Assembly (NCBI GenBank): GCA_019459145.1
Contig: JAIBEK010000026.1
Coordinates: 1-64,000, forward strand
Origin: Arenimonas sp.
GTDB lineage: Bacteria; Pseudomonadota; Alphaproteobacteria; Rhizobiales; Rhizobiaceae
Length of the DNA stretch: 64,000 bases
Direction: 5' to 3'
A program made the position numbers and the translations under genes. Under the pieces are notes generated by a model. It did no database searches, was not told where the DNA came from, and saw only the letters and a program-made list of their open reading frames with translations. The first letter of the stretch is position 1, and each line of letters opens with the position of its first letter. Positions 19,987 through 29,230 of this stretch are shown in pieces.

Positions 19987-20244
19987 TTAAGCCGCCAGAA
20001 GGGCGTCGAGCTTGCCGGCCCGGTCGAGTGCATGCAGGTCGTCGCATCCGCCAACATGGCGCTCGCCGATAAAGATCTGCGGGAAGGTCATGCCGCCGTT
20101 CGACTTGGCGATCATTTCCTGGCGCAGCTCCGGATTGCCGGTCGCGTCATGCTCGAGATAGGAAACGCCCTTCGAGGCGAGCAGCGCCTTGGCGCGCGAG
20201 CAGTAGCCGCAGCCCTGGCGGGTATAGATGGTCACGGATGCCAT
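19987..20244 (-). CDS. grxC: Glutaredoxin 3
   Basis: Glutathione-dependent disulfide reductase of the cytoplasm, 85 residues. Active site CGYC (Cys12-Cys15), cis-Pro motif TFPQIFIG and the glutathione-binding GGCDDL are all present. I chose MASVTIYTRQ as the start; the track adds 20 residues upstream. It lies 56 bp downstream of comF and 13 bp upstream of the nitrilase-family gene. Confidence 0.95.
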   Translation of the reverse strand: MASVTIYTRQGCGYCSRAKALLASKGVSYLEHDATGNPELRQEMIAKSNGGMTFPQIFIGERHVGGCDDLHALDRAGKLDALLAA

Positions 20245-20300
20245 ATGTGTCTCCGGTCGGATGGGGCCGGCGAGAGCCGGAAAGGATGTCATTGTCCCTG

Positions 20301-21077
20301 TCATATAGGACCGGAGAGAGCCCTTGCAAAGGTTAAAACTGTGACCTCCCGGGCACCCGCCCGCTTCAGCGCGCGGGTAGCGGCGCTGACCGTCGCCCCG
20401 GTTGTAAAGACGTCGTCGACCAGCACGATGCGCCGGCCGAACACCTGCGGCGACATAGCCTCCGGCACGCCGAAGGCGCCGCGCACGTTGAGCGCCCGGG
20501 CATTGGCGGTCAGCCCCACCTGCTGGACGGTTTTCTTGTTGCGCACCAGCGCGAGCGGCAGGAAGGGCCTGCCCGAGAGGCGCGCCACATGCCGGCCGAG
20601 CTCGGCCGACTGGTTGAACTTGCGGGAAAACAGCCGGGTCCGGTGCAGTGGCACGGACACCACGGCATCGCAGTTTGAGAGCGCTTCGCCGCCGGCCCGC
20701 GCCATCCAGCCGGCCATCATCGGCGCGAGATCGGTGCGGTCGCGATACTTCAGGTCGTGCACCAGGTCGCGGGCGATGCCCTCGTGGATCGCGACGCTGC
20801 GCAGCCGGTCGAACACCGGCGGATTTGCGATCGCCTCGGCCGACAGCATGCCGGAACCGGGATCATGGCCGAACGGCGTGCCGAGCACTTCGCAAAACGG
20901 TCGTTCGATGAAGCGCATGGACGACCAGCAGCGCGGGCAGAGCCCGCCATGCCGGCCGGTGCGGCAATGGCAGTGGGCGCAGCTCGGCGGAAAGACGATG
21001 TCGCGCAGGAAAGCCGCGATGCCGATCGGCAAGGTGACGCTGACGGACACGGCTTTTTGCACTATTTGACCCGGCAT
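20301..21077 (-). CDS. ComF family protein (phosphoribosyltransferase fold)
   Basis: 258 residues. The N-terminal zinc-finger cysteines CAHC and CPRC (about 33-50) precede a PRTase domain with the PRPP-binding motif IVLVDDVFTTGAT near the C-terminus. ComF proteins support DNA uptake in competent bacteria, but most homologues outside competent species have no defined role. The start is 64 bp from the divergent methyltransferase gene. Confidence 0.93.
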   Translation of the reverse strand: MPGQIVQKAVSVSVTLPIGIAAFLRDIVFPPSCAHCHCRTGRHGGLCPRCWSSMRFIERPFCEVLGTPFGHDPGSGMLSAEAIANPPVFDRLRSVAIHEGIARDLVHDLKYRDRTDLAPMMAGWMARAGGEALSNCDAVVSVPLHRTRLFSRKFNQSAELGRHVARLSGRPFLPLALVRNKKTVQQVGLTANARALNVRGAFGVPEAMSPQVFGRRIVLVDDVFTTGATVSAATRALKRAGAREVTVLTFARALSGPI

Positions 21078-21141
21078 GCGATTGACTTTAAGCGCTTGCC
21101 GGCGCCTTTGCCAGACCGAGTTTTTGACGGGAGCGGACAGG

Positions 21142-22041
21142 ATGGAACGGATTTTCGATCAGGACCTGGTGACGGCGAACCGGCTGCGCGCCCGTCGCCG
21201 GCTGGAGACGGGTACCGACTTCCTCCTGGAGATCGCGGCGCGCGAACTGTCCGAGCGCCTCTCCCTGGTCGAGCGCCGCTTCGAGCATGCGGTCGAGCTG
21301 CACGGCGCCACAGGCGCTACAGCGCGGCTGGCGCTCCAAACGGGCAAGATCGACACGCTCGACCGCATCGAGACCCATCAGGATTTCTCAGCCGACGGTG
21401 AAGCGCTCACCGAAGCGCCGTTCGAGGCCGTGCCGCTCGAACCGCAATCGGTCAATCTCGTTCTCTCGCCGCTGGCGCTGCACCTGACCAACGACACGCC
21501 GGGCGTGCTGGTACAGATCCGCCGCGCCTTGAAGCCCGACGGCCTGTTCCTCGCCGCCATCCCCGGTGCCGGCACGCTTGGCGAATTGCGCGACGTGCTC
21601 TTGACCACCGAGGTCGAGCTTTACGGCGGCGCCAGTCCCCGCGTCATTCCCTTCCCCGACATCCGCGACGTCGGCGGCCTGATGCAGCGCGCCGGATTTA
21701 CCCTGCCGGTGATCGACGAGGAGAGCTTCACCGTCCGCTACGACAACCTGTTCGCCCTGATGCGCGACCTCAAAGCCATGGGCATGGCCAACCCGCTCCT
21801 GGGCCGCAGCCGCAAGCCGGTCGGCCGTGCCTTCTTCCTCAAGGCCGCCCAGCGCTATGCCGAGCGCTACGCCGACCCGGACGGCCGTATCCGCGCCACC
21901 TTCTCGATCATCTTCGTCTCGGGCTGGGCGCCGCATGAAAGCCAGCAGAAGCCGTTGAAGCCGGGCTCGGCCAAGATGCGGCTGGCCGATGCGCTCGACC
22001 CGACACGGGGCCCTCGCCCGACCACGAAGGGGGATGGTTGA
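21142..22041 (+). CDS. SAM-dependent methyltransferase, BioC/NDUFAF5-like
   Basis: 299 residues from MERIFDQDLV; the track start is 22 residues upstream and lacks a clear ribosome binding site. The Rossmann core is degenerate, with a gapped first motif and then VNLVLSPLALHLTND and ALKPDGLFLAAIPG. The C-terminal part (PFPDIRDVGGLMQRAGF, LMRDLKAMGMAN, FSIIFVSGWAPH) resembles alphaproteobacterial relatives of the mitochondrial complex I assembly factor NDUFAF5. The substrate is not known here. It is divergent from comF. Confidence 0.82.
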   Translation: MERIFDQDLVTANRLRARRRLETGTDFLLEIAARELSERLSLVERRFEHAVELHGATGATARLALQTGKIDTLDRIETHQDFSADGEALTEAPFEAVPLEPQSVNLVLSPLALHLTNDTPGVLVQIRRALKPDGLFLAAIPGAGTLGELRDVLLTTEVELYGGASPRVIPFPDIRDVGGLMQRAGFTLPVIDEESFTVRYDNLFALMRDLKAMGMANPLLGRSRKPVGRAFFLKAAQRYAERYADPDGRIRATFSIIFVSGWAPHESQQKPLKPGSAKMRLADALDPTRGPRPTTKGDG

Positions 22042-22120
22042 CAAAGCCGCTCTCGCCGATGGTGTGCATCGCGCGCGGCTTCGGGGCGCGATGCGCGCGT
22101 CGCGCAAAGGGCGCCTGTTT

Positions 22121-22288
22121 TCAGGAACCGTTGAGGACCGTGGCGATCCTCTGGAACATCGCGGCCAGCGAATCGGAGAAGGCGCCGAAGCCGAGGATGA
22201 GCGCCAGGCCGATGATCGCGGCGATCAGGCCGTATTCGATGGCTGTGGCCGCCCGGCGGTCGGCGATGAACTTCAAAACGAGATGCAT
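22121..22288 (-). CDS. Flp family type IVb pilin
   Basis: 55 residues from MHLVLKFIADRRAATAIEYGLIAA. The short basic leader, the conserved Glu at mature position 5 of the ATAIEYGLIAA segment and one hydrophobic helix are diagnostic of Flp/Fap pilin precursors, which are cleaved by a TadV/CpaA prepilin peptidase. No tad/cpa assembly genes are in the window, so this is an orphan pilin copy. The track ORF from 22321 uses a GTG and adds 11 residues. Confidence 0.88.
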   Translation of the reverse strand: MHLVLKFIADRRAATAIEYGLIAAIIGLALILGFGAFSDSLAAMFQRIATVLNGS

Positions 22289-22349
22289 GCTCTCTCCTGA
22301 TGGCATGTCGACGCCGCTCACGACGCTCCCGGCCCGGCGGGCGTGCCGA

Positions 22350-22655
22350 TCAGCAGCCGTCGCCGACGATGCAGACGGATCCCGGCGTTTCCTGAAGCAC
22401 GCTGCGGCGAATGGTATAGCGCTTGCTCCCGTCCGATCGGCCGATCGAGCCGGTGCTCATCATGTCGACCTGATCCGGCTGATAGGCCAGGCTCCGCTTG
22501 TCGGTGCGGTCGGCGAGCATGGGGGTGATGACGAGCGACAAGGCGATCGCCGCCATGCCGAACAGCAGCGCGATGTTGAGTACGCCGGTCTTGCCGGACA
22601 GATGCGAAGACCGTTCTCTCGACCGCACGGTCTTCCAGAAATCCTCGTTTGCCAT
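22350..22655 (-). CDS. Hypothetical single-pass membrane protein
   Basis: 101 residues from MANEDFWKTVRSRERS; the track ORF adds 30 unlikely residues. One transmembrane helix (about 27-50, VLNIALLFGMAAIALSLVI) is followed by a predicted extracytoplasmic tail ending CIVGDGC, with two cysteines that could pair. I do not recognise a named family. It lies 61 bp upstream of the Flp pilin on the same strand, so the two may be co-expressed. Confidence 0.7.
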   Translation of the reverse strand: MANEDFWKTVRSRERSSHLSGKTGVLNIALLFGMAAIALSLVITPMLADRTDKRSLAYQPDQVDMMSTGSIGRSDGSKRYTIRRSVLQETPGSVCIVGDGC

Positions 22656-22758
22656 GTTCCGCTCCACACACACGCTTCGAACGCATGAACAACAAAACCG
22701 AGGTTTGCCCCAGGCCCGTAAACTTTGCGTTAAGAACGTCGGCAAATTTTGGAAAGAG

Positions 22759-23172
22759 CTAAAGAAGATCCTGGAGGAAAGGAATCAGCGGCTCGTCGGC
22801 CGGCGGCATGGGATAATCGCGCAGCGCCTTGGAGCGCACCCATTTCACCGCCTGCCCCTCGCGGCCATGGGCGATGCCCTCGTAGCGCCGGCAGATGTAG
22901 AGGGGCATCAAAAGGTGGAAGGTCTCGTAGGTATGGCTGGCGAAGGTCAAAGGCGCCAGGCACGGCACCTTGGTCACGACCCCGAGTTCCTCCTCGAGTT
23001 CGCGGACCAGCGTCTCCTCCGGTGTTTCCCCGGCCTCGACCTTGCCGCCGGGAAATTCCCACAGCCCGGCGAGCGACTTGCCTTCGGGACGCTGCGCCAG
23101 AAGAATGCGATTGTCGGCATCGACCAGCGCGCAGGCCGCGACGAGCAGGATCGGCTTGCCGGCATTGCTCAT
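22759..23172 (-). CDS. mutT: 8-oxo-dGTP diphosphatase, MutT-type Nudix hydrolase
   Basis: Removes oxidised dGTP from the nucleotide pool. It is 137 residues. The Nudix box GKVEAGETPEETLVRELEEELG fits GX5EX7REUXEEXGU exactly. The start is fixed by an ATGA overlap with the GNAT gene (MSNAGKPIL), 7 residues inside the track ORF. The C-terminal half carries the WEFPGGK and AVKWV motifs usual in MutT. Confidence 0.93.
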   Translation of the reverse strand: MSNAGKPILLVAACALVDADNRILLAQRPEGKSLAGLWEFPGGKVEAGETPEETLVRELEEELGVVTKVPCLAPLTFASHTYETFHLLMPLYICRRYEGIAHGREGQAVKWVRSKALRDYPMPPADEPLIPFLQDLL

Positions 23173-23951
23173 GCGGAAGGCCCCTTGCGCCAATAGGCGT
23201 AGCGATAGGCCTCGGTGAAGCCCAGTTTCGAATAGAGCGCCATTGCCGGCGCATTGTCCGCCAGGACCTGCAGCCAGGCGGTTCTCGCCCCGCGCATCCG
23301 CGCCCAGCGCAGCGCCGCCGTGACGATCTCGAGCCCGAGGCCGCGCTGGCGCTGATCGGCCTTGACGGCAAGCGACATGATGCCGGCCAGGTCGTTGTCC
23401 TGCACGCAGAGCGCCACGGCCACCGGTCCGGCATCCTTGTCCTCGATGACGAACAGCCCGGTCGGTGGCTTGATCGAACTCACCACCTCGGCAAGCGCGG
23501 GTTTAAGCGCCGGGTCGCTGCCATGCACCAGGAGATCGGCATCGACGTAGCGACCGACGTCATGGCTCGGCAGATGATCGAGGGTGCCTTCGGGCAGCTC
23601 GATCCTGGTCAGGTCGAGCGTCAGGGTCACCACCTCTTCGAACCGCTCCCAGCCATCGGCCTGCATGAGGTCGATCAACGGCTTCGGCGTCAAGGGCGTC
23701 TCGCGCACCAGGATCGGCCGGCCATGGGCCTCGAATCGGCGCGCCGCCTTCTGAAGCCGGATGGCGATGTCGCGGCTGTCGGACGGATCGAGCGCGACGA
23801 CGCAGTTCAGCCGCTTCGACGGGTGACCGCCGGAAAGACGGACCTGCCAGCTGCCGTCATACTGCACGGATGTCGCGGGCCAGGCGCGAAAGCCGACGGC
23901 TTCGAGGCGCCGGACGAGCGGCAGGTTCTGATCGGTGTCGGCCTGGGGCAT
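23169..23951 (-). CDS. GNAT family N-acetyltransferase
   Basis: 260 residues from MPQADTDQNL; the track ORF reads 90 residues into argJ in another frame. The C-terminal GNAT domain has the acetyl-CoA motif region SLAVKADQRQRGLGLEIVTAALRWA and the final ALYSKLGFTEAYRYAYWRKG. The N-terminal half is a degenerate GNAT-like extension. It lies between argJ (8 bp upstream) and mutT (ATGA overlap). This argJ-GNAT-mutT order is common in rhizobia; the acceptor is unknown. Confidence 0.9.
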   Translation of the reverse strand: MPQADTDQNLPLVRRLEAVGFRAWPATSVQYDGSWQVRLSGGHPSKRLNCVVALDPSDSRDIAIRLQKAARRFEAHGRPILVRETPLTPKPLIDLMQADGWERFEEVVTLTLDLTRIELPEGTLDHLPSHDVGRYVDADLLVHGSDPALKPALAEVVSSIKPPTGLFVIEDKDAGPVAVALCVQDNDLAGIMSLAVKADQRQRGLGLEIVTAALRWARMRGARTAWLQVLADNAPAMALYSKLGFTEAYRYAYWRKGPSA

Positions 23952-23959
23952 CGCGGCGA

Positions 23960-25201
23960 TCAACTCCGGTAATCGCCGTTGATCGCCACATATTCCTTGG
24001 TGAGGTCGCAGGTCCAGACCGTCGCCTTGCCCTCGCCAAGCCCGATATCGACGCGGACCGGAATGTCCTCGCGCTGCATCACGGCAGTCGTCGCCTCTTC
24101 GGAATAGGCCGGGTCGCGCTCGCCGTTGACGGCGACACGGATATCGCCGAACCAGATCGCCAGCCGGTCGCGGTCGGCCATTTCGCCGGACTTGCCGACC
24201 GCCATGACGATGCGGCCCCAATTGGCGTCTTCGCCGGCAACCGCGGTCTTGACCAGCGGCGAATTGGCGATCGACAGCGCGATCTTCTTCGCGGCGAGAT
24301 CGCTCTCGGCACCGGTCACGGTGATCTCGACCATCTTGCGGGCGCCCTCGCCGTCGCGCACCACCTGCAACGCCAGGTCCTTGAGCAGGTCATTGAGCGC
24401 CCGCTTGAAGCCGGAAAGCGCCGGATCATCAGCGGTCTCGATCGTCTTCTGCCCGTCGGCCGAGGCCGCGCCGGTGGCAAACAGCATCAGCGTGTCGGAA
24501 GTCGAGGTATCGCTGTCGACGGTGATGGAATTGAAGGTCGGATCGACGCCGGCCGAAAGCAGGCCCTGCAGCGCGGGGGCGGCAATATCGGCGTCGGTGA
24601 CGACGAAGGACAGCATGGTCGCCATGTCCGGCGCGATCATGCCCGCACCCTTGGCGATGCCGTTGATCGTCACCGTGACGCCGCCGATCTCGGTCGTGCG
24701 CGTCGCCACCTTGGGATAAGTGTCGGTGGTCATGATCGCCTTGGCCGCTTCCAGCCAGAAATCGCCCGTGGCCCCCTTGGCCATGTCGCCGAGAACGCCG
24801 GCGAACTTGGTGGCGTCGAGGGGTTCGCCGATCACGCCCGTGGAAGCGAGATAGATCTCGTTCTCGCCACAACCCAGCGCCGCTGACGCCGACTTCGCCG
24901 TAAGCTCGGTCGCCGCCTTGCCCTTCACGCCGGTGAACGCGTTGGCATTGCCGGAATTGACGACGACGCCGCGCGCCACGCCATGGGCGAGGTTGGTGCG
25001 GCAGAAATCGACCGGCGCCGACGGGCACTTCGACCGGGTGAACACGCCGGCGACCGCGGCCGGACGATCGAACGCCATCAGCAGCACGTCGGTGCGGTTC
25101 TTGTACTTGATGCCGGCGGCGGCGGTCGCCATGCGCAGACCGCGGATGGGCGGCATGTCCGGGTAGGACTTGGGGGCCAGGGGGGAAACGGTTGCGCTCA
25201 T
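23960..25201 (-). CDS. argJ: Bifunctional ornithine acetyltransferase / N-acetylglutamate synthase
   Basis: Recycles the acetyl group from N-acetylornithine to glutamate in arginine synthesis. It is 413 residues from [10 protein letters not shown]. The autocleavage site and nucleophilic Thr are in [16 protein letters not shown], where the precursor splits into alpha and beta chains. The C-terminal NGDYRS is typical. argH, another arginine gene, is at 47.6 kb. It lies downstream of the parvulin gene with a 66-bp gap. Confidence 0.96.
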   Translation of the reverse strand: MSATVSPLAPKSYPDMPPIRGLRMATAAAGIKYKNRTDVLLMAFDRPAAVAGVFTRSKCPSAPVDFCRTNLAHGVARGVVVNSGNANAFTGVKGKAATELTAKSASAALGCGENEIYLASTGVIGEPLDATKFAGVLGDMAKGATGDFWLEAAKAIMTTDTYPKVATRTTEIGGVTVTINGIAKGAGMIAPDMATMLSFVVTDADIAAPALQGLLSAGVDPTFNSITVDSDTSTSDTLMLFATGAASADGQKTIETADDPALSGFKRALNDLLKDLALQVVRDGEGARKMVEITVTGAESDLAAKKIALSIANSPLVKTAVAGEDANWGRIVMAVGKSGEMADRDRLAIWFGDIRVAVNGERDPAYSEEATTAVMQREDIPVRVDIGLGEGKATVWTCDLTKEYVAINGDYRS

Positions 25202-25267
25202 CTTCGCTGCCTGCAATGAAGCGGGCCCGCCCAAATGCGGGCCCGTGTTTTCGATCGAAATCGCCGA

Positions 25268-26119
25268 TTACTGCTGCGGCTTGTTGACGTCCTCGTAGCC
25301 CTTGCGCAGCGCCTCGTCGAGGATCTCGACGGTCTGCTCGGCCTTGGCCTTCTCGATGATTTCGAGATACTTGTCGCGCATCACCAGCTGGCGAACCTGC
25401 TGGGCGACCGTTTCATAGGCCGGCGGAGCGGCGTCGCGCTTGTCCTCGAGCTTGATGACATGGAAGCCGAACTGGGTCTTGACCGGGGTCTTGGTGTAGG
25501 TGCCCTTCTCCATGGCGAAGGCGACCTCCTCGAATTCCGGAACCATGCGACCCTTGGTGAAGTATCCGAGATCACCACCTTCCGACTTGTTCGGGTCGGT
25601 CGACTTTTCCTTGGCGAGTTCGATGAAGTCCTTGCCGGCGTCGAGATCGGCGATGATCGCCTTGGCCTCTTCCTCGGTCTTCACCAGGATATGACGGGCG
25701 CTGACCTCCTCCTGCTTCGGCAGGGCGGCGATTTCCTTCTCGTAGCGGGCCTTCACATCGTCTTCGGTGACGGCATCGACGACATGTTTCTTGAAATAGA
25801 TGTTGTGCAATTCGCGGTCGGCGATGAAGGCCATGCGCTTCTTGAACTCGGCGTCGTCCTTCAGGCCTTCGCCATCGGCATTGCCGGCGAGCAGCTTGAC
25901 GTCGATCGCGCCGGACAGTGCGGCAACCTTCTTCTGCTCGTCCGGCAGCTGGGCAAGCTGCGGATCGAGATTGGCGATCGCCAAGTCGAGGTCCGACTGG
26001 GTGATTTCCAGCTTGCCGACCTTGGCGACGACGGCATCGGCGTCCTGGGCAAGAACCTGGCCCTGCAGCCCGATGAACGCAACGCAGGCGGCAAGCGCTA
26101 TTTTATGAAGACGAAGCAT
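25268..26119 (-). CDS. Periplasmic peptidyl-prolyl isomerase, parvulin type
   Basis: 283 residues. A signal peptide (1-24, LQGQVLAQ) precedes an N-terminal SurA/PrsA-like helical region and a rotamase domain (about 135-230) with ARHILVKTEEEA, GGDLGYFTKGRMVPEFEEVAF and TQFGFHVIKLED. It helps fold exported proteins. It is divergent from secA, the export motor, with a 242-bp gap that must carry both promoters. A GAAAGG ribosome binding site precedes the ATG. Confidence 0.93.
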   Translation of the reverse strand: MLRLHKIALAACVAFIGLQGQVLAQDADAVVAKVGKLEITQSDLDLAIANLDPQLAQLPDEQKKVAALSGAIDVKLLAGNADGEGLKDDAEFKKRMAFIADRELHNIYFKKHVVDAVTEDDVKARYEKEIAALPKQEEVSARHILVKTEEEAKAIIADLDAGKDFIELAKEKSTDPNKSEGGDLGYFTKGRMVPEFEEVAFAMEKGTYTKTPVKTQFGFHVIKLEDKRDAAPPAYETVAQQVRQLVMRDKYLEIIEKAKAEQTVEILDEALRKGYEDVNKPQQ

Positions 26120-26361
26120 AAGAAACCTTTCGGAAGGTGAACCGTTTCAAGACCGTTCAAATCGGGCGAAAAATTGTCAAACGCACGCCAGGCCGGGCTT
26201 CTCCGGCCGCCCTGTGGCGTTGACATCATTCGACCCCCCTCTTATCTGTCACGCAATCGCGCGTCCAGAGCCGTTTCCCGCTGCTCTGTGTCCAATCGCC
26301 GAAATTCTGCGGCTGGCAGGGGCGCGCAAAGAATATGACGAAGGTCAGAAAGGACCATCGA

Positions 26362-29079
26362 ATGGTCAGTCTTGGTGGGCTCGCCCGCAAACTCTTCGGT
26401 TCGGCCAATGAGCGCCGCATTCGCTCCTATCAGCCGAAGGTCGCCGCCATCAACGCGCTCGAAGAGAGCATGAAGGCGCTCACCGACGAGGCACTCGCCG
26501 GCAAGACGCAAGAGTTTCGCAAGATGCTGGCCGACGGCAAGTCGATCGACGACCTGCTGGTGCCTGCCTTTGCCGTTGCCCGCGAAGCCTCGCTCCGCGC
26601 GCTCGGCATGCGTCCGTTCGACGTGCAGCTGGTCGGCGCGATGATCCTCAACGACAACGCCATCGCCGAGATGAAGACGGGTGAAGGCAAGACGCTGGTG
26701 GCGACGCTCGCCGTCTACTTGAACGCACTTGCCGGCAAGGGCGTGCATGTCGTGACCGTCAACGACTACCTCGCCAAGCGCGACTCGATGACCATGGGCA
26801 GGCTCTACAGCTTCCTCGGCCTCACCACCGGCGTCATCGTCCACGGCATCACCGACGACGAACGTCGCGCGGCCTACGCCTGCGACATCACCTACGCCAC
26901 CAACAACGAACTCGGCTTCGACTATCTGCGCGACAACATGAAGTACGAGCGCGGCCAGATGGTCCAGCGCGGCCACAATTACGCGATCGTCGACGAAGTG
27001 GACTCGATCCTGGTCGACGAAGCCCGCACGCCGCTGATCATTTCCGGCCCGCTCGACGACCGCTCCGATCTCTACACCACGATCGACGCCTTCATCCCGC
27101 TTCTGTCGGAAGAGGACTACGAAATCGACGAGAAGCAGCGCTCGGCCAACTTCTCGGAAGTCGGCACCGAGAAGCTCGAGAACCTGCTGCGCGAAGCCAA
27201 CCTGTTGAAGGGCGCGTCGCTCTACGATGTCGAGAACGTCGCGATCGTTCACCACATCAACAATGCGCTCAAGGCCCACAAGCTGTTTTCGCGTGACAAG
27301 GACTACATCGTCCGCAACGATGAAATCGTCATCATCGACGAATTTACCGGCCGCATGATGCCCGGGCGCCGCTATTCCGAAGGCCAGCACCAGGCGCTCG
27401 AAGCCAAGGAAAAGGTACAGATCCAGCCGGAAAACCAGACGCTGGCCTCGATCACCTTCCAGAACTATTTCCGCATGTACGGCAAGCTCGCCGGCATGAC
27501 CGGCACGGCCTCGACCGAGGCGGAGGAATTCCAGAACATCTACGGGCTGGAAGTGTTCGAAGTGCCGACCAACCTGCCGATCCAGCGTATCGACGAGGAT
27601 GACGAGGTCTACCGGACCTTCGACGAGAAGTTCAAGGCGATCATCGACGAGATCAAGGCCGCCAGCGAGCGCAACCAGCCGGTTCTGGTCGGCACCACCT
27701 CGATCGAGAAGTCCGAGCTTCTGGCCACCATGCTGAGCGCCAGCGGCTTCAAGGATTTCAAGGTCCTGAACGCCCGCTATCACGAGCAGGAAGCCTATAT
27801 CGTCAGCCAGGCCGGCGTTCCCGGCGCCGTCACCATCGCCACCAACATGGCCGGCCGCGGCACCGACATCCAGCTCGGCGGCAATATCGACATGCGTCTC
27901 GAGCATGAGCTCGAAGGCATGGAGCCGGGCGCCGAACGCGACGCCAAGGCCGCCGCGATCAAGGCCGAGGTGGCCGAACTGAAGGCCAAGGCGCTCGCCG
28001 CCGGCGGCCTTTACGTGATCGCCACCGAGCGCCACGAGAGCCGACGCATCGACAACCAGCTGCGCGGCCGCTCCGGCCGTCAGGGCGACCCGGGCCGCTC
28101 CAAGTTCTACCTGTCGCTGCAGGACGACCTGATGCGCATCTTCGGTTCCGACCGCATGGATTCGATGCTGCAGAAGCTCGGCCTCAAGGAAGGCGAGGCG
28201 ATCGTCCATCCGTGGATCAACAAGGCGCTGGAACGCGCCCAGAAGAAGGTCGAGGCGCGCAACTTCGACACCCGCAAGAACCTGCTGAAATACGACGACG
28301 TGCTGAACGACCAGCGCAAGGTGATCTTCGAGCAGCGCATCGAGCTGATGGACGCGACCGACGTGTCCGGCACGATCGAGGACATGCGCCACGAAGTCAT
28401 CGAGAGCATGGTGCGCACGCACATCCCCGAGCGCGCCTATGTCGAGCAGTGGGACGTGCCCGGCCTCAAGCAGCAGGTTGCCGTCACCCTCAATCTCGAT
28501 CTGCCGATCGAGGCCTGGGCGGCCGAGGAGGGCATTGCCGAGGACGACATGGTGGCCCGCATCACCGAAGCCGCCGACAAGGCGATGGCCGACAAGGCCG
28601 AGCGGTTCGGCGCGGAGATCATGGGCTATGTCGAGCGCTCGGTCGTCCTCCAGACGATCGACAACCTGTGGCGCGAGCACATCGTCAACCTCGACCACCT
28701 GCGCTCGGTCGTCGGCTTCCGCGGCTATGCCCAGCGCGACCCGCTGCAGGAATACAAGGCCGAAGCCTTCGAGCTGTTCCAGGCGCTGCTCGCCAACCTG
28801 CGCGACGCCGTCACCACCCAGATGATGCGTGTCGAACTGGTTCGGGAAGCCCCGCCGGCGCCGACCGTGCCGCAAATGGAAGGCCATCACGTCGATGCCA
28901 CCACTGGCGAGGACGATTTTGGCGAAGGCTCGGTTACCGCCGCCCTTCCCTTCGTCGAACCGGAAAATCGCGACCCGAACGATCCCTCGTCCTGGGGTCG
29001 GGTCGGGCGTAACGATGCCTGCCCCTGCGGTTCGGGCAAGAAATACAAGCACTGCCACGGCGCCTACGAGAACGCCTGA
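26362..29079 (+). CDS. secA: Preprotein translocase ATPase SecA
   Basis: ATP-driven motor of the Sec export channel. It is 905 residues from [13 protein letters not shown], with AGGA 8 bp upstream; the track start adds 9 residues. It has Walker A ([11 protein letters not shown]), the DEAD-like motif [16 protein letters not shown], helicase motifs [11 protein letters not shown] and [12 protein letters not shown], and a C-terminal zinc motif [14 protein letters not shown] that binds SecB and lipid. A clear terminator follows 33 bp after the stop. Confidence 0.98.
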   Translation: MVSLGGLARKLFGSANERRIRSYQPKVAAINALEESMKALTDEALAGKTQEFRKMLADGKSIDDLLVPAFAVAREASLRALGMRPFDVQLVGAMILNDNAIAEMKTGEGKTLVATLAVYLNALAGKGVHVVTVNDYLAKRDSMTMGRLYSFLGLTTGVIVHGITDDERRAAYACDITYATNNELGFDYLRDNMKYERGQMVQRGHNYAIVDEVDSILVDEARTPLIISGPLDDRSDLYTTIDAFIPLLSEEDYEIDEKQRSANFSEVGTEKLENLLREANLLKGASLYDVENVAIVHHINNALKAHKLFSRDKDYIVRNDEIVIIDEFTGRMMPGRRYSEGQHQALEAKEKVQIQPENQTLASITFQNYFRMYGKLAGMTGTASTEAEEFQNIYGLEVFEVPTNLPIQRIDEDDEVYRTFDEKFKAIIDEIKAASERNQPVLVGTTSIEKSELLATMLSASGFKDFKVLNARYHEQEAYIVSQAGVPGAVTIATNMAGRGTDIQLGGNIDMRLEHELEGMEPGAERDAKAAAIKAEVAELKAKALAAGGLYVIATERHESRRIDNQLRGRSGRQGDPGRSKFYLSLQDDLMRIFGSDRMDSMLQKLGLKEGEAIVHPWINKALERAQKKVEARNFDTRKNLLKYDDVLNDQRKVIFEQRIELMDATDVSGTIEDMRHEVIESMVRTHIPERAYVEQWDVPGLKQQVAVTLNLDLPIEAWAAEEGIAEDDMVARITEAADKAMADKAERFGAEIMGYVERSVVLQTIDNLWREHIVNLDHLRSVVGFRGYAQRDPLQEYKAEAFELFQALLANLRDAVTTQMMRVELVREAPPAPTVPQMEGHHVDATTGEDDFGEGSVTAALPFVEPENRDPNDPSSWGRVGRNDACPCGSGKKYKHCHGAYENA

Positions 29080-29111
29080 CCGGCGGTCACGATAGGGTGA
29101 TGGATTGCCAG

Positions 29112-29133
29112 AAGGCGGCCGAAAGGTCGCCTT
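29112..29133 (+). terminator. Intrinsic terminator of secA
   Basis: Hairpin AAGGCG-g-CC-gaaa-GG-t-CGCCTT followed by TTCG, 33 bp after the secA stop. The stem has one mismatch and a GAAA loop. Confidence 0.7.
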
Positions 29134-29230
29134 TTCGCTATCTTCGCGGGCGAAGAGCGAACCGTTTCTTAACCGTGATCTGACAAGATCGGCGCTGTTA
29201 TTGCGTCACCAGCGGACCTTGTTGTCGATC

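Noticed and set aside
26242-29058. 938-aa minus-strand ORF opposite secA
   Set aside because: Antisense shadow of secA. Long open antisense frames are expected in GC-rich DNA with this codon bias.
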